A stretch of DNA of 64,000 nt from Nitzschia sp. DOCU1 (GCA_951394045.1 OX595985.1:3720001-3784000), one strand, 5' to 3'. Numbered from the stretch's first letter, positions 33,051-43,308 are shown. Numbers and translations are program-made. The notes: generated from the letters alone by a model not told the origin.

Positions 33051-35161
33051 AACAAGTTTATTTGCGACAGCATACTCCGCCAGTTGCACTGGATAGCCCT
33101 CTTTCGCATCCTTCAGCGAGAGCCATTCAGTTGATCCATCGACCATTTCGGCACAAACTTTCCATCCTTTCGTTGTTCTCTTGGGTATTCTCTGGCCATG
33201 ACGCTCAATCCAAGCATCATCCTTCGACAAGGCACTCCCATCATGCTTGTGGTCGACGAACTCTTTCAAATGCATGACGGTGTAGCCTTCATCATCAACT
33301 GTGGCATAAATTGCTTCCGCGATCTGGTTAGCATTGTACGCTTCAACATGACCATCATCAAACTCAACTTCGTAGACGCTCGTATCCAGAATGGGATTGT
33401 CATGGTAGAAACCAATGAATTTCCCATCAGGGCCACGCTTCCGGCCCTTCACGATACCTGTGAAAAACGAATTACCGTCACCCGAGGCCATACGAACTCT
33501 TGATGACACATATGCGACACCTTTAACTTTTCAGTGAACTCCTTTTTCGTTTGCTTAATGTCCTCGGAGCGATGCTCCTCGGGCAACAGCGGAATGACTG
33601 AAGTACGGTGCAAAATTGTCCCCTTCGAGGTCAGCACGGCGAAGCAGAGCTCGTCTCCAACTTCAAAGCTTGGGCCAAGCCAGCGAGTGAGCTGCTATTT
33701 CGGTTGGGTTGATTCTGCCGGCGACCGAGACCAACACCAATCGTAGAACGCAAAGTCCACGAGATGTGAAATATCTGCAGTATTACCTGTAATAATCGTA
33801 GTGGCGCATTCACCTTCTTGCTCGGGGTGATTTAAAACAGTGTGAGATCGTTGTTCGCAACAAGTCATAAAGCATCTGTCCCACAAAACAGCTGGTACAT
33901 TACGTGAGGTCATCGTCCTCTCATACAATCGGGTAACTTCCCGAATCGTATCCTCCGCTCTTGCTTGGTTATGCATGTAAGGCTCCACCGGATAAATAGG
34001 AACCTGCGCCTTTTGACAGCGCCTCAAGAATTCTCCTTGCGTTAACGTAGTAGCCGAATCCGGAATAATCGCTTCAGGAAATCCGAATGCACGAAATAAT
34101 TTATCCAGCGATGTATGAGCATCTTTTTCTTGTCACAACGGGAAAGCTCGGCACCATTGAAATGTCGTAGCATAAACTTGGAGGCAAGTAGTCCCCTCAA
34201 GCGATGTGCAGGGACCAAACTTCGTGTCGGTATACATAGCACATTTCAACCTTGGATACCGGAGCTGATAATGGGAGGGCCGAAATAAACGGTCCCCTGA
34301 GACCTTGCTCCAGTCTCTGACGGCACGTTGAGTCGTTTTGTTAAGCGTTCGTTGCGCGGCTTCAATCGAGATTCTCCAACGACGGGCCAGGGAATCTGCT
34401 TTAACCAACGTAGTTTTAGCAGCGGTCTTTACTCCCGATAAAGTAGCCGAAACTTTGTTCTCTAGGAATGCCGAAAGAGCCTGATTTTGTAACATTGACG
34501 CCACATTGAAAGCCGACACCAGGCGCTTCGTCACGACAGAGTCGAGATTGTGAAAATTGTTGCCGCTGACCATTTGTCGCAGATGTTCCTCTGCGTCGTT
34601 GCAATGAGGGTCGGACGGTTTCCACTCTAATTCACTCGTCATTCGAACATGAATATTGTTCACCGGATCGGTGGCCTCTTCTCTCGAGGGCTTTCTGCAC
34701 GGAAAGAACGAAAAGGGTTTGTCATACTGCAGAGGGATCCGCAGGTCAGCAGTCCCCTCAATGATACAATGGTCCGTCGACTTTCGCTGAGCCGACGGAA
34801 TCCTCAACAACGGAACATCATTAACAATCAGCTGGTTTTCTCGCAATTGATCCGGGCATAGTAGATGGCAACCCATACCCGGAACGACCAAAACATGGTC
34901 AAACAACAAAATAAAAGTTTGATAGGTGAGAGGGCAGTCGTACGCAACAGCGACCAAACACTCGCGAACTTTTGAAATTGGGCCCATCGAAGCATGAAAC
35001 CCATTCACCTCAATATCATATTGGTAGACATATAACACATAACATCCGCTCTCAGAGAAAGCGCAAGTATCCGCATGAGAATCGAGCTCACATCTCCACA
35101 CCTGAACCACAGCTCCAGACGACGATGCAATCCGGTGCAAGGATGCAGCTCTTCTTCCTAG
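33051..35161 (-). pseudogene. Pol of B4, 5' half: protease and integrase, damaged
   Basis: Starts in frame after the B4 gag TGA. It carries protease LDSHADTC and the integrase core, is stopped by TGA at 34133-34135 at the same Arg codon as in B1 and B2, and later loses 184 bp relative to B3 near 33513-33517, which shifts frame. It ends at NKLVE at the B3 insertion. One Ser codon is missing from the Ser run near its start. Confidence 0.88.
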
Positions 35162-36655
35162 TCAGTTGCTCCCACCATTGTTTCGATTTCCATTATTATT
35201 TCGCCTGGTCATATTGTCCCCCATGTTGTTGTTGTTATTATTATTGTTCGTCGCTGGGGTGGTCGATGCTTCATTCTGATTCGAGGTAAAAGTAGTTCCA
35301 CCGGAAGATTGGGTAGAAGAAACATTTCTTTCACGATTACGGGCACGCTGTTCATTCACATAGTCTCGTTCCTCCCTGGTAAAAGTAGCCCAGATAGTTG
35401 GAGGGTACGACCCGTTGTTCAGCAGGTGTCCTGATTCAGAGAAGCGACCGCCGCCGCCACGACCACGACCTCCGCGACCGCGACCGCTGCCACGGCCTCT
35501 CCCCTGATTCCTGCTTCCTCTTCCGCCTCTTCCTGAGGCATTGTATCCTCGGCCACCTCCACGGCCTGAATTATCATTTTGTGACATGGACGAAATATTA
35601 CGAGGCAAGGGGTTGCGCGAGGCCGACGATTCATTGGCAGCGAGTTGCCCGCCCAAGAAATCAACGGCAAGCTGATAGTCGTTGGAGCGACGATCATCCC
35701 CAGCAATCAATCCTTTTGCGACCTGGAGCTTCGGATCGGTGATAGCATCCAGGAGAGTACGAACTTTGGAGTTTTCACTCCTAGCCTCACCATGGTCAGC
35801 TAAATCGGTGAAGGCAGAAGTTAAACGAGCAACGAAGCCCTGCCAGGTAAAGTTGCGTGCTTTACCGTTCCAGAACGTTGTGGCGATAACACGATCAGCT
35901 TCCAATTTCAATTGATTAACGTGGCTTGCCCCAGTATACTGGGACTTGATGGCATGGTAAGCGGCCCGACCATTCTTGGTCGAGGCATTGCCTTTCACGA
36001 AAGACCACGCCTCGGTCCCATGAGTAACATGGCGGACCATGAGCCATAGTTTCTCATTGTTGGCAGCATAAACAGCCCCATTGTGAGACGCACGACGAAT
36101 AAGCTCCTCGTGGAATGAGGGCTGGCCATATCCAAGCGGGTCATTTGCGGGATCCGGAACATCGACAACGGTACGAACGAGGTAAGCCAATGGAAGTCTC
36201 TCCAAGCCGTAAGACGAGTGGACCCACGCTTCCATGTTTTCGATAGTTTCACGCGCTTTCTTGGAAGTAGTGAACTTTTCGGGGAAGTCGGGATTCCCGG
36301 CAGCAATCACTTCATCAATCTGCAGCTTGTACTGCCACAAGGTTCTCAAAACGTTACGAGTTGCAGCAGCAGCGTTCCAAGGGCGACCAACAGCATACAA
36401 ATAACGAAGATAATAGGCGAGTTGTTTCAAACGCAAAGCATGGTTCTGGCCAATGAGGACCCCGGGATTGGGGTTGCCACCAACCTGTCCCCCAGGACGA
36501 CGAATGGTAGCACACAAACGATCAACATCATCATCGGTCAGTTGGCGAAACTCCTCAGGGTCATCAAAACCTTGGTCGGTGACAGCCGTGGACTGGGTCC
36601 CATCAAAACCAAGGGTGGCCTCAAGGTAATTACGAAAAGCGACAGCAGCAGCCAT
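35162..36655 (-). CDS. Gag of B4, 497 aa
   Basis: Intact minus-strand Gag of the RGG type ending TGA CTA G. It differs from B3 at a few residues (SSMSQND for SSVTQND, RGRGSGRG for RGRGGGRG), which makes it the most divergent B Gag here. Confidence 0.9.
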   Translation of the reverse strand: MAAAVAFRNYLEATLGFDGTQSTAVTDQGFDDPEEFRQLTDDDVDRLCATIRRPGGQVGGNPNPGVLIGQNHALRLKQLAYYLRYLYAVGRPWNAAAATRNVLRTLWQYKLQIDEVIAAGNPDFPEKFTTSKKARETIENMEAWVHSSYGLERLPLAYLVRTVVDVPDPANDPLGYGQPSFHEELIRRASHNGAVYAANNEKLWLMVRHVTHGTEAWSFVKGNASTKNGRAAYHAIKSQYTGASHVNQLKLEADRVIATTFWNGKARNFTWQGFVARLTSAFTDLADHGEARSENSKVRTLLDAITDPKLQVAKGLIAGDDRRSNDYQLAVDFLGGQLAANESSASRNPLPRNISSMSQNDNSGRGGGRGYNASGRGGRGSRNQGRGRGSGRGRGGRGRGGGGRFSESGHLLNNGSYPPTIWATFTREERDYVNEQRARNRERNVSSTQSSGGTTFTSNQNEASTTPATNNNNNNNNMGDNMTRRNNNGNRNNGGSN

Positions 36656-37141
36656 GTTGATCAGAAACGAACGTGGTACGAGGGTACGGTAACGAAAGAT
36701 CCTTTTGATATCTTTTTGGAGGATTTTTCCAGCATTGGTGAAATCGGCACATCACTTTGCTCAGTCACACATTCTGTCGAGCAAGACCGCAGGTACCATG
36801 TGCTAACGACCATCGCTGATCAGGCGATGCGCTCCACAAGGTTGCTTAAAAGGGTATACTTCGTGCATTGCACATTTTTGTCTCTTAAATACCCGTGCCG
36901 TTAACCCCCGAACGCAGGGTTTGTATTTAGGTGCGTCCACCTAGTTGGCGCGCGCATACCAGCCCGTATGCGAGCATGGCAGCATGATTGCCAGTTTTGC
37001 CGCGTCGGATGCAAAACACGAAGCGACGACCATGGGCTTTCCTTTTTGCCTCTTTGCGCCGAATCTCCTCATCATCTTTATGGAGAAACAGATATTGTCG
37101 TAGCCTTCCCAGGCTGTACGGAGACTGTGGGTCTGATAAAC

Positions 37142-37306
37142 CATTAAATCTAGCAAGGAGTGGCGGACGATTCAAGCACAAACACACATACGATGGATGG
37201 TGATTCAACAATTGGACGAAACAAAATTGTGACCTTACTTTATATCGCGGGCATTTCCAGTCCCGCCTGAGTCCCTAATCTTGGTGACTATCACGGGGAA
37301 TTAACG
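37142..37306 (-). repeat. 5' LTR of B4
   Basis: 165 bp, with TTGGTGAC but lacking one base relative to the B4 3' LTR. It is followed by target duplication AATA and the resumption of LTR C. Confidence 0.88.
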
Positions 37307-37435
37307 AATATTTGAAAGACGAAAATCTTTCGTCTCGTCAATCTTGTTGTTGGAATGAAAGTCACTAGATGTAATATAGGTCTCACAATTAAAATCGTCT
37401 TCTATTCTTTATTTCGTCACCCCCGGGATAGGGCA
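37307..37435 (+). repeat. LTR C, right piece
   Basis: Completes the LTR C started at 24130 and ends ...GATAGGGCA, the same end as the Gypsy C 5' LTR (40189). Element A sequence follows directly. No target duplication is visible because the left junction is truncated. Confidence 0.8.
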
Positions 37436-38978
37436 ATTATCTCTGGTACCACCCCAGATATCACAGAATACCTTGACTTTGGCTTTTATGATTGGGTTAC
37501 GTTCAGGCCCGATCCAGGAATAGGCGAGCCAGAGCTGGGAAGGTGGCTTGGGGTCGCCCACCGAGTAGGGCCCCTCATGGCATATTGGGTTTTAACGGAA
37601 CATGCACGACCCGTTGTTTGCACTACCGTCCAACGCTTGACGAACCTTGAGCAGCAGACGGATGAGTGGAATAAGCGCATGGAAACGTACGACAGCAATG
37701 TGAGAATAAAAATCGAGGCCAAGTCAGCAGAATTGACGGTGGACCCCCAAATTATACAGAGGGGCAAGTTACTTGAGTTGAGTCTGGAAGACAAAGAATT
37801 TGTCAGTGACTACAATCGAGTCATCGACAACAAGAAGGTCAAGCATATTGATGACCTGTTGGAGTATGACGGATACATGGGGATGCAACTTGGGGTACGG
37901 CGAGGAAGTGAATCTCAGCTCGATTCTGCAATTGTAAAGAAAAGGATATTGGATGTTGATGGAAAGCCAGTGGGGAAATTTAATTCCAACCCCATATTGG
38001 ACACGAGACAGTATGAAGTGGAGTTCTATGATGGAAGCATGAGACTCTAACAGCAAATGTTATCGCAGAGAACCTACTGTCTCAGGTGGATGAAGAAGGA
38101 TGCAGGCAAATGATGATGGAAGAAATAATTGACCATAGAGTCTTAGAGGATGCTATCCCCAAGAGTAAGGGGTCGTTTACGACCAAGAATGGGACCCAAC
38201 AAAAGAAAAGGACAACTAAGGGATGGGAAGTGTGCGTGCAATGGAAAGATGGTAGCTCCGATTGGGTGGCACTAAAAGATTTGAAAGAATCTTACCCAGT
38301 CGAGTTGGCAGAATATGCAATGACAGCAAGGATTGATGACGAGCCAGGCTTCGCCTGGTGGGTCCCTTTTGTGCTGAAGAAGAGGGAGCGGATCATTAAG
38401 AAATTAAAATCCAAATATTGGGAAAGGACAACTAAGTATGGCATCCGCATCCCCAAGACAGTGAAGGAAGCAAAAATGATTGATGCGGAAAACGGGGACA
38501 CCCTCTGGCAGGATGCCATCAAGAAAGAGATGACAAACGTCATGGTGGCCTTTGAAGAATTTGATGGGAATCCAAATGAGCTTATCGGATATCAAGAAAT
38601 TACTGGGCACATCGTGTTTGATGTAAAGTTGGGAGAAAACTTCCGTCGAAAGGCGCGATACTGTGCTGATGGCCACAAGGTTGAACCCCCTTCATCTGTC
38701 ACGTACAGTACTGTGGTTTCACGTGATTCTGTGCACATTGTTTTACTAATCGCCGCATTAAATGAGTTACAGGTACTTGGTGCTGACGTACAAAATGCGT
38801 TCCTCACTGCACCAAACAAGGAGAAGGTTTGGCTTAGGGCAGGACCAGAGTTCGGAGAACACGAAGGCAAGACGTATATTGTCATAAAGGCTTTGTACGG
38901 GTTGAAGTCTGCAAGTTCTTCATTCAGGTCATTCCTTGCAATGAAATTAGATGAGATTGGATTTAGGTCATCCCAGGC
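37436..38978 (+). pseudogene. Copia element A, integrase C-terminal region and RT, frameshifted
   Basis: Coding resumes with IISGTTPDITEYLDFGFYDW, which aligns with IITGNTADISHLVDFAFYDW of family B. A frame change near 38038-38045 (after FYDGS) joins to ETLTANVIAENL in another frame. The RT part shows DEPGFAWWVPFVLKKRER, KARYCADGH, GADVQNAFLTAP and KALYGLKSA, of the Copia RVT_2 type. It is cut before the catalytic YxDD by element E at 38978. It is the continuation of A from 16046, with roughly 20 bases missing at the LTR C junction by comparison with B. The family is the same as the 6975-8679 fragment by inference from order and divergence. Confidence 0.82.
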
Positions 38979-39039
38979 TGCCATATACCTTAAGTACTAG
39001 AAAAGTACTAAGGTTACAACCCCTTTTGCGCATAGGGCA
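38979..39039 (+). repeat. Left 61-bp LTR of element E
   Basis: TG...CA ended. It contains an imperfect inverted repeat (CTTAAGTACT / AAGTACTAAG) that could fold. It differs from the right copy by about one base (TACTAG versus TATTAG). Confidence 0.85.
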
Positions 39040-39460
39040 TAGTGAATTCACTGCCGCTCTACGTAGGATTCTACACAAAAGTAGAAAAATTCAGTAGAGG
39101 AGGGGTACAAACAGACTCGCAGAAAGACGAGGTCTGAGGTTCGAATCCATAAGCAAAAAAGCAAAAAATGGAGCCCTCACCAAAAGGGGGGATAGAGAAC
39201 CATCCCACGAATGCAAAAGAAAAACGGGGGAAGAAAAATCTGAAAAAGGGGGCAGCCCACCCAACCCAGCCAAAAATCTGGGGGAGTGACGAGGAAACCC
39301 AAGCAACACGTGACACCACTGCGCAGGGAAAAAAATCACTTCGGAGCGAAATGCACGAAGCCCCGCGAAGGTGCGCGATCAGCACTGCCATGCCACAAGA
39401 GCACAAAAAGGCGGTAAAAAGACACGCAACAAGCGTAATGTCGCTGATCTTGGGGGAGCA

Positions 39461-39521
39461 TGCCATATACCTTAAGTATTAGAAAAGTACTAAGGTTACA
39501 ACCCCTTTTGCGCATAGGGCA
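39461..39521 (+). repeat. Right 61-bp LTR of element E
   Basis: Second copy of the 61-bp repeat, followed by CAGGC and the continuation of A RT. Confidence 0.85.
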
Positions 39522-39569
39522 CAGGCCGATCCGGATGTTTGGTTACGTCCAGCTGTCAGGCCTGACGGC
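39522..39569 (+). pseudogene. Copia element A, short RT continuation
   Basis: About 16 codons (QADPDVWLRPAVRPDG) align with RADMDVWRREALHPNG of family B and continue the RT of A after element E. They end where Gypsy LTR C begins. Confidence 0.75.
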
Positions 39570-40189
39570 TAGCCATACCCTACAGAGACGCATAATTAGT
39601 TTAGTCAAGTTAGTCCTTTAAGCTGGTAGTCTTATTAGTCGTAGACGAACGGAGTCGTCCATTGGACGGACGACGTACAGACGGCTAATGGACACGGACG
39701 TGAACGAGCGGTGACGTCGCCGCTGACGGCGCACCGACGCAGCGATCAAAGGAGTCGCAGCGTTACACATGGAAGCGCTCTGTCGTATATTGCATAGTGA
39801 CATTCGACTAACCCATAGAGTCCCTTGCCAATGACATGCCTACAATCTAAGTAGTAAATATTCATCGCCTAATAGAGGAGATGTATTTAGGACAAGGAAA
39901 TAATTCAGACCATGGGTAAAGAGGAGTCGTAGCTAAGTAAGACTAGGGACACCTAGTTAGAAGGCGACGATACGAGGAATCGACATATCTGAATGGATAG
40001 CATATATGCGCGTTATTTACGCGCAGGGAAAGACGTTCACAAAATGAACGATCGGTCGCAAATATTTGAAAGACGAAAATCTTTCGTCTCGTCAATCTTG
40101 TTGTTGGAATGAAAGTCACTAGATGTAATACAGGTCTCACAATTAAAATTGTCTTCTATTCTTTATTTCCTCACCCCCAGGATAGGGCA
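39563..40189 (+). repeat. 5' LTR of Gypsy element C
   Basis: Begins within a few bases of 39563 (TGACGGCTAGCC, if the LTR starts TG) and ends GATAGGGCA at 40189. The start is inferred from where A homology is lost; the end is supported by the second, partial copy at 24130-24392 plus 37307-37435. Length is about 620-630 bp. Its last bases and the following TAGT equal those of element E. Confidence 0.7.
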
Positions 40190-40213
40190 TAGTTTTAAAA
40201 CTCCCGTTTGAGG

Positions 40214-41125
40214 ATGAAGACCTCTTACTCTAACCACGAGTATGCCAAGAAAGTCGCGTTGCTCCTAACTCAAGCCGCTCACGTTAACCCTCCGCTGACC
40301 CCCTTCCGTCGCGAGAAGCTCAAGGACGACGACGTTCTCCAAGAGGACGAGAAGTCCAAAAAGATCAAGATCAAGTTGGACCCGACCGACGAGGACTCGG
40401 ATGAGTTCGAATCGCGCTGCTTCATCTTTGAGCAAGGCGACGCCGAACGATGGGTCAAGTGGCGGATCCAGATGGACGAGTTAATTCGGGATGTCCCCTT
40501 GGACGATGGGGAAAAGAAAATCAAGTACGCGAAGGCATTGTTGGCCGGAGAAACAAGGCAGAGGTTCGCCGACATCGTTGCCAACCTGCGTCATAACATT
40601 GACGAGTCGGACGAAGAGGAAGAAGAGACCCCGGACGACACCTTCAATGAGGCGATGCAGCGAATGGGCAAGTACTACTTCGGCACCAAGCATGCCTACC
40701 GCCGCCAACGCAACTACCTACGCTATCACGTGGCCGACTTCAGGGCCGAGCTACTTCATCAAAACAACATGCTACCTTACTTCCCGATCTCCGAAGATAA
40801 AACGAGCTGCGAGATGTTCGACGACAACGAGCTCGTGGAGATCCTTGACCAAGCGAAGAGAATCGAGTGGCAGAGAGATCTGCTCACCTTGAACATCGAT
40901 CCCTTCTCGATGACGCTCGATGAGTACTACAAGTACTTGGAAAAGCTCGAGGCCAAGCACGTCTTCGACGATGCGGTCCGAGCCGACAAGAAAAACAAAG
41001 AAAAGAAAAATGCCGACCGATCTGAAAGCGAAAGCAAAGACGGCGGATCACCATGTGTGGCTTGTCATACTGGTTGTTGTGGTGAAACAACTACTGAGAA
41101 TGGACGAGTATTGGTGGAGATATGA
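40214..41125 (+). pseudogene. Gag of Gypsy element C, truncated
   Basis: Starts at ATG 40214 (MKTSYSNHEYAKKVAL), 24 bases after the LTR. The segment FIFEQGDAERWVKWRIQMDE, then KYAKALLAGETRQRF, is the Gag core seen in diatom Gypsy elements (GyDi type, by resemblance). An acidic linker (DESDEEEEETPDD) and a charged C-terminal region follow. GC content is visibly higher than in the neighbours. Around 41045 the Gag-like character stops, and the frame runs on into an unrelated repeat to 41125. No protease or pol follows, so the element was truncated by the rearrangement that brought in the sequence to its right. Confidence 0.75.
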
Positions 41126-41305
41126 ACAAATCACCTTGTAGCTGCTGGGTATCAAGTATTAAGGTAGTTAAAAAGCTTTGTGTCCATTTTTCACACCATA
41201 TGCCGTCTTTGTGTTGTCCTGCTGAGTGTGGAGGTGAAAGAACTACTGAAAATGGACCAGTATTGGTGGAGATATTAACAATTTCATTTGTAGCTTGTGG
41301 CTCTC
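41050..41305. repeat. Imperfect tandem repeat, about 150-bp spacing
   Basis: GAATGGACGAGTATTGGTGGAGATATGA (split: GAATGGACGAGTATTGG and TGGAGATATGA) near 41098 recurs near 41250 as GAAAATGGACCAGTATTGG with similar flanks, including CTTGTAGCTGCTGG versus ATTTGTAGCTTGTGG. A shorter echo, GAGTATTGGTGGAGAAAT, lies near 43313. No coding role is evident. Confidence 0.6.
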
Positions 41306-41461
41306 CAGTAGTAAGGTACACTACCACTGCATGTTATCATGGTTCGTGGGTGTCGAAGTAAAAAACTAGTTCAGTACATGGATATGCCTTAAGTAAAATG
41401 CAGCAACGTGTATCTCGTGGTTTATGTACCAAATAAGCCAAAACTTCACCACTGTCCTCTG

Positions 41462-41511
41462 TGGCTGAGTGGCACAAGTGTGAATAAGGAGGAGGTCATG
41501 GGATCGATACC
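41462..41511 (+). other. tRNA-like Pol III promoter pair, possible SINE head
   Basis: TGGCTGAGTGG (41462-41472) fits box A and GGATCGATACC (41501-41511) fits box B at normal spacing. The T-arm stem is imperfect and no full cloverleaf closes, so it is not a functional tRNA. A TAGATAGATAGG-type tail follows near 41570, as in tRNA-derived SINEs. Confidence 0.45.
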
Positions 41512-41675
41512 CGAAAAAAGCAAATCCTTCTTGTGCATACTTATCCTCATAGGTACAGTACCAACCTGATGATAGATAGATAGGTAGTCATCATCTCCTT
41601 GGTAGTCAGGATAGATAGGTTATTACTAACCTACCTAACCTACTACTAATAGGTAGTCAACCTACCTAATCATCA

Positions 41676-41753
41676 CCCTAGGGTTATACCTAGTTCTAAC
41701 CCTAGCCCTAGGGTTAGGAGTAGGGTTAACCCCAGGTTAGGGTTAGGGTTAAG
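41676..41753. repeat. Degenerate interstitial telomere-like repeats in both orientations
   Basis: Several TTAGGG units and CCCTAA units occur in a 78-base stretch, with head-to-head CCCTAGGG junctions near 41678 and 41707. TTAGGG is the telomere repeat of diatoms studied so far. There are too few and too imperfect units for a telomere. Confidence 0.6.
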
Positions 41754-42522
41754 CATTACAAAGTTCTTAAGAACAATAGAACGACTAGTACCCGTGTCTA
41801 GAAGTGTTATTTTTGACGAGGAGGCGTGATATACGAGGGGGAGGAGGGGGGAGGGGGGGAGGGAATTAGGACGGGAAGAGCAACCGAGTTTAAGGAGGAA
41901 AAAGGGGAGCGGAAGAGGGGACTGCAAAGTACGCGAAAGAGAAAGAGGGGGAGGATTGAATTGGATGAAGAAGGATAAGATTATCAGAAAAAGGTAAGTG
42001 CCAGGACGGGATGTAGACGGCAAGAGGGAAGTGAAGGAAGCGAAGGATAGAGGGAGGAAGGTTAAGAGTGGCTGAAGAACTTTGGAAAAAGTATATTGGG
42101 GGATGGGGCTGGGAAATAAGGAATATATAAGGAAGAACATGGAATAAGGAGGGCGGACATGGAAAAAAGGGGTATTGAGGGTAGATGGGGAATGAGGAAG
42201 AAGATAGGTAGAGAAGTTAGTACGTGGATGGAAAATTGGGGAGGCTGAAGAGAAAGTAGATTGAAGAGGCAAGGGGGTGGGAAGGGAGGGGGAGAAAATG
42301 GATGGTAGGCGACGTCGTGTACATGAAGGGGAAGGGAAGCCAGAGAGGTGGGTTGAAGGACGCACGCCCTAGGTTCATTGGAGAGAATGGTGGGAAGGTG
42401 GGTCCTGGGAATAAGTGTGCGTAGATTCGACACGTAGAGAGCATCATGAGTGCGAGGTTACACCAGAAATGCAGTGGGAATTTGCAATATTCGAATGCAG
42501 CAGAGGAGTGCAGGAGTAAAAT
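41754..42522. other. Non-coding, strongly purine-rich stretch
   Basis: About 41830-42400 is dominated by G and A on the plus strand (for example GGGGGAGGAGGGGGGAGG near 41838). The opposite strand shows open Pro/Ser/Leu-rich frames, which I attribute to composition. No gene is supported. Confidence 0.5.
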
Positions 42523-43308
42523 ATGGACGTGTCGCGCAAGGAAGATTGCATTCGCAGTATACGCGTGGAGTGGTTGAACGAGTATCTACTGACTAGAGAC
42601 GATGATGAAGGATACCAGTTGTCAAAATGGAGAGTGAGTCACGATGTTGGAGAGGAAGAGAATGCAATCGTGGAGAAGAAGGTGGATTGGGAATTTCAGG
42701 TACTGAAAGGGTCAAGGTGGAAGCAACTCTTTCGGGTAAGATGGTGCCAAGAGAAAGCACGATATGGACTCTTTGCAAGCACTAGGTTCGAAAAAGGTTC
42801 GGTTATAACTGCAGTGGTCAAGGAAGAAAACACCAGTGCTATTGATTTAAGCAGGATCCTTCCAACTCAGCATAATCTTGCTATTGGAGGCGAGTGGGCA
42901 ACAAGAGTGGATAAAGAGGACTCAGGAGGTGCAGCTAATGCTGTGATGGTAGACGGTGTTATAAGGGCAATGATTCGAATACTACCAGATGTGGAGGTTG
43001 TGGTCGTTGTGCATGGGAATGGTAAGGAAAGAAGACATTCCAGTGTCTATAGAGACAATCGCATGATGTTGAATTATGGTCTCTTGGATTGCATTGTGTA
43101 TGATCCAGAGAAGGAATGTGGATTGGACAAGGTAGCAAGGATGGGCACGGTAGTAGAGTTTGGTAAAATGATCGGGACATTTACGATCGAATACATGGAT
43201 GGGAAAAGGAGTTTGCTTACGGAAGAGGAAGTGGTGGAACGGCTTGTTAAGGTGCCTAAAGGTGGTTGTAAAGGGAGGAAACGTAAAGCTGAATTAGAGT
43301 TGAAATAA
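42523..43308 (+). CDS. SET-domain-like protein with C-terminal chromo/Tudor-like segment, 261 aa
   Basis: ATG at 42523. The segment ARYGLFASTRFEKGSVIT (near 42757) resembles the N-terminal strand of SET domains, and AANAVMVDGVIRAMIRILPD (near 42930) resembles their conserved C-terminal part, but the usual NHS-type catalytic residues are not clear. It may therefore be an inactive or divergent lysine methyltransferase fold. The end (GTVVEFGKMIGTFTIEYMDG, then a Glu-rich helix) resembles a Tudor/chromo-like module; a similar VEFDDG module sits in B pol. It lies at the left of the helicase/GIY-YIG block and converges with the zinc/OB-like gene. The family call is by pattern only; an unknown protein is possible. 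Confidence 0.5.
   Translation: MDVSRKEDCIRSIRVEWLNEYLLTRDDDEGYQLSKWRVSHDVGEEENAIVEKKVDWEFQVLKGSRWKQLFRVRWCQEKARYGLFASTRFEKGSVITAVVKEENTSAIDLSRILPTQHNLAIGGEWATRVDKEDSGGAANAVMVDGVIRAMIRILPDVEVVVVVHGNGKERRHSSVYRDNRMMLNYGLLDCIVYDPEKECGLDKVARMGTVVEFGKMIGTFTIEYMDGKRSLLTEEEVVERLVKVPKGGCKGRKRKAELELK

Larger units (their letters stand above)
24393..37306 (-). mobile_element. Copia B4 on minus strand, itself carrying Copia B3
   Basis: 3' LTR at 24393-24558 (166 bp), 5' LTR at 37142-37306 (165 bp, one base deleted). The target duplication AATA at 24389-24392 and 37307-37310 restores the LTR C sequence exactly when B4 is removed. The interior is split at 26498/33047 by B3. Pol carries a TGA (34133-34135) and a 184-bp deletion that shifts frame, so B4 is dead. 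Confidence 0.9.
38979..39521 (+). mobile_element. Miniature LTR element E (TRIM-like), 543 bp
   Basis: Direct terminal repeats of 61 bp (38979-39039 and 39461-39521) start TGCCATATACC and end ATAGGGCA. They flank a 421-bp interior and are themselves bounded by a 5-bp target duplication CAGGC (38974-38978 and 39522-39526). Removing the element joins the RT of A in frame. TTGGGGGAGCA just before the second repeat is a polypurine-like tract. The interior has a 104-codon Lys-rich frame (39168-39482) and a GGTTCGAATCC box B-like motif at 39138-39148, but no protease, integrase or RT, so it must move with enzymes supplied by another element. It has the hallmarks of terminal-repeat retrotransposons in miniature. 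Confidence 0.85.

Noticed and set aside
24393..37306. Inverted-repeat DNA transposon formed by plus- and minus-strand B copies
   Set aside because: The opposite orientations are independent LTR insertions with their own target duplications (GATG versus AATA and CTTC).
39168..39482. 104-codon Lys-rich protein gene inside element E
   Set aside because: It runs into the right LTR, has no family motif, and its composition follows the A-rich sequence.
41461..41530. Functional tRNA gene
   Set aside because: Box A and B fit, but the T-arm stem has a mismatch and no acceptor stem closes.
41673..42365. 230-codon Pro/Ser/Leu-rich frame on the minus strand
   Set aside because: It arises from the purine/pyrimidine strand bias; overlapping frames in the same stretch look alike in composition.
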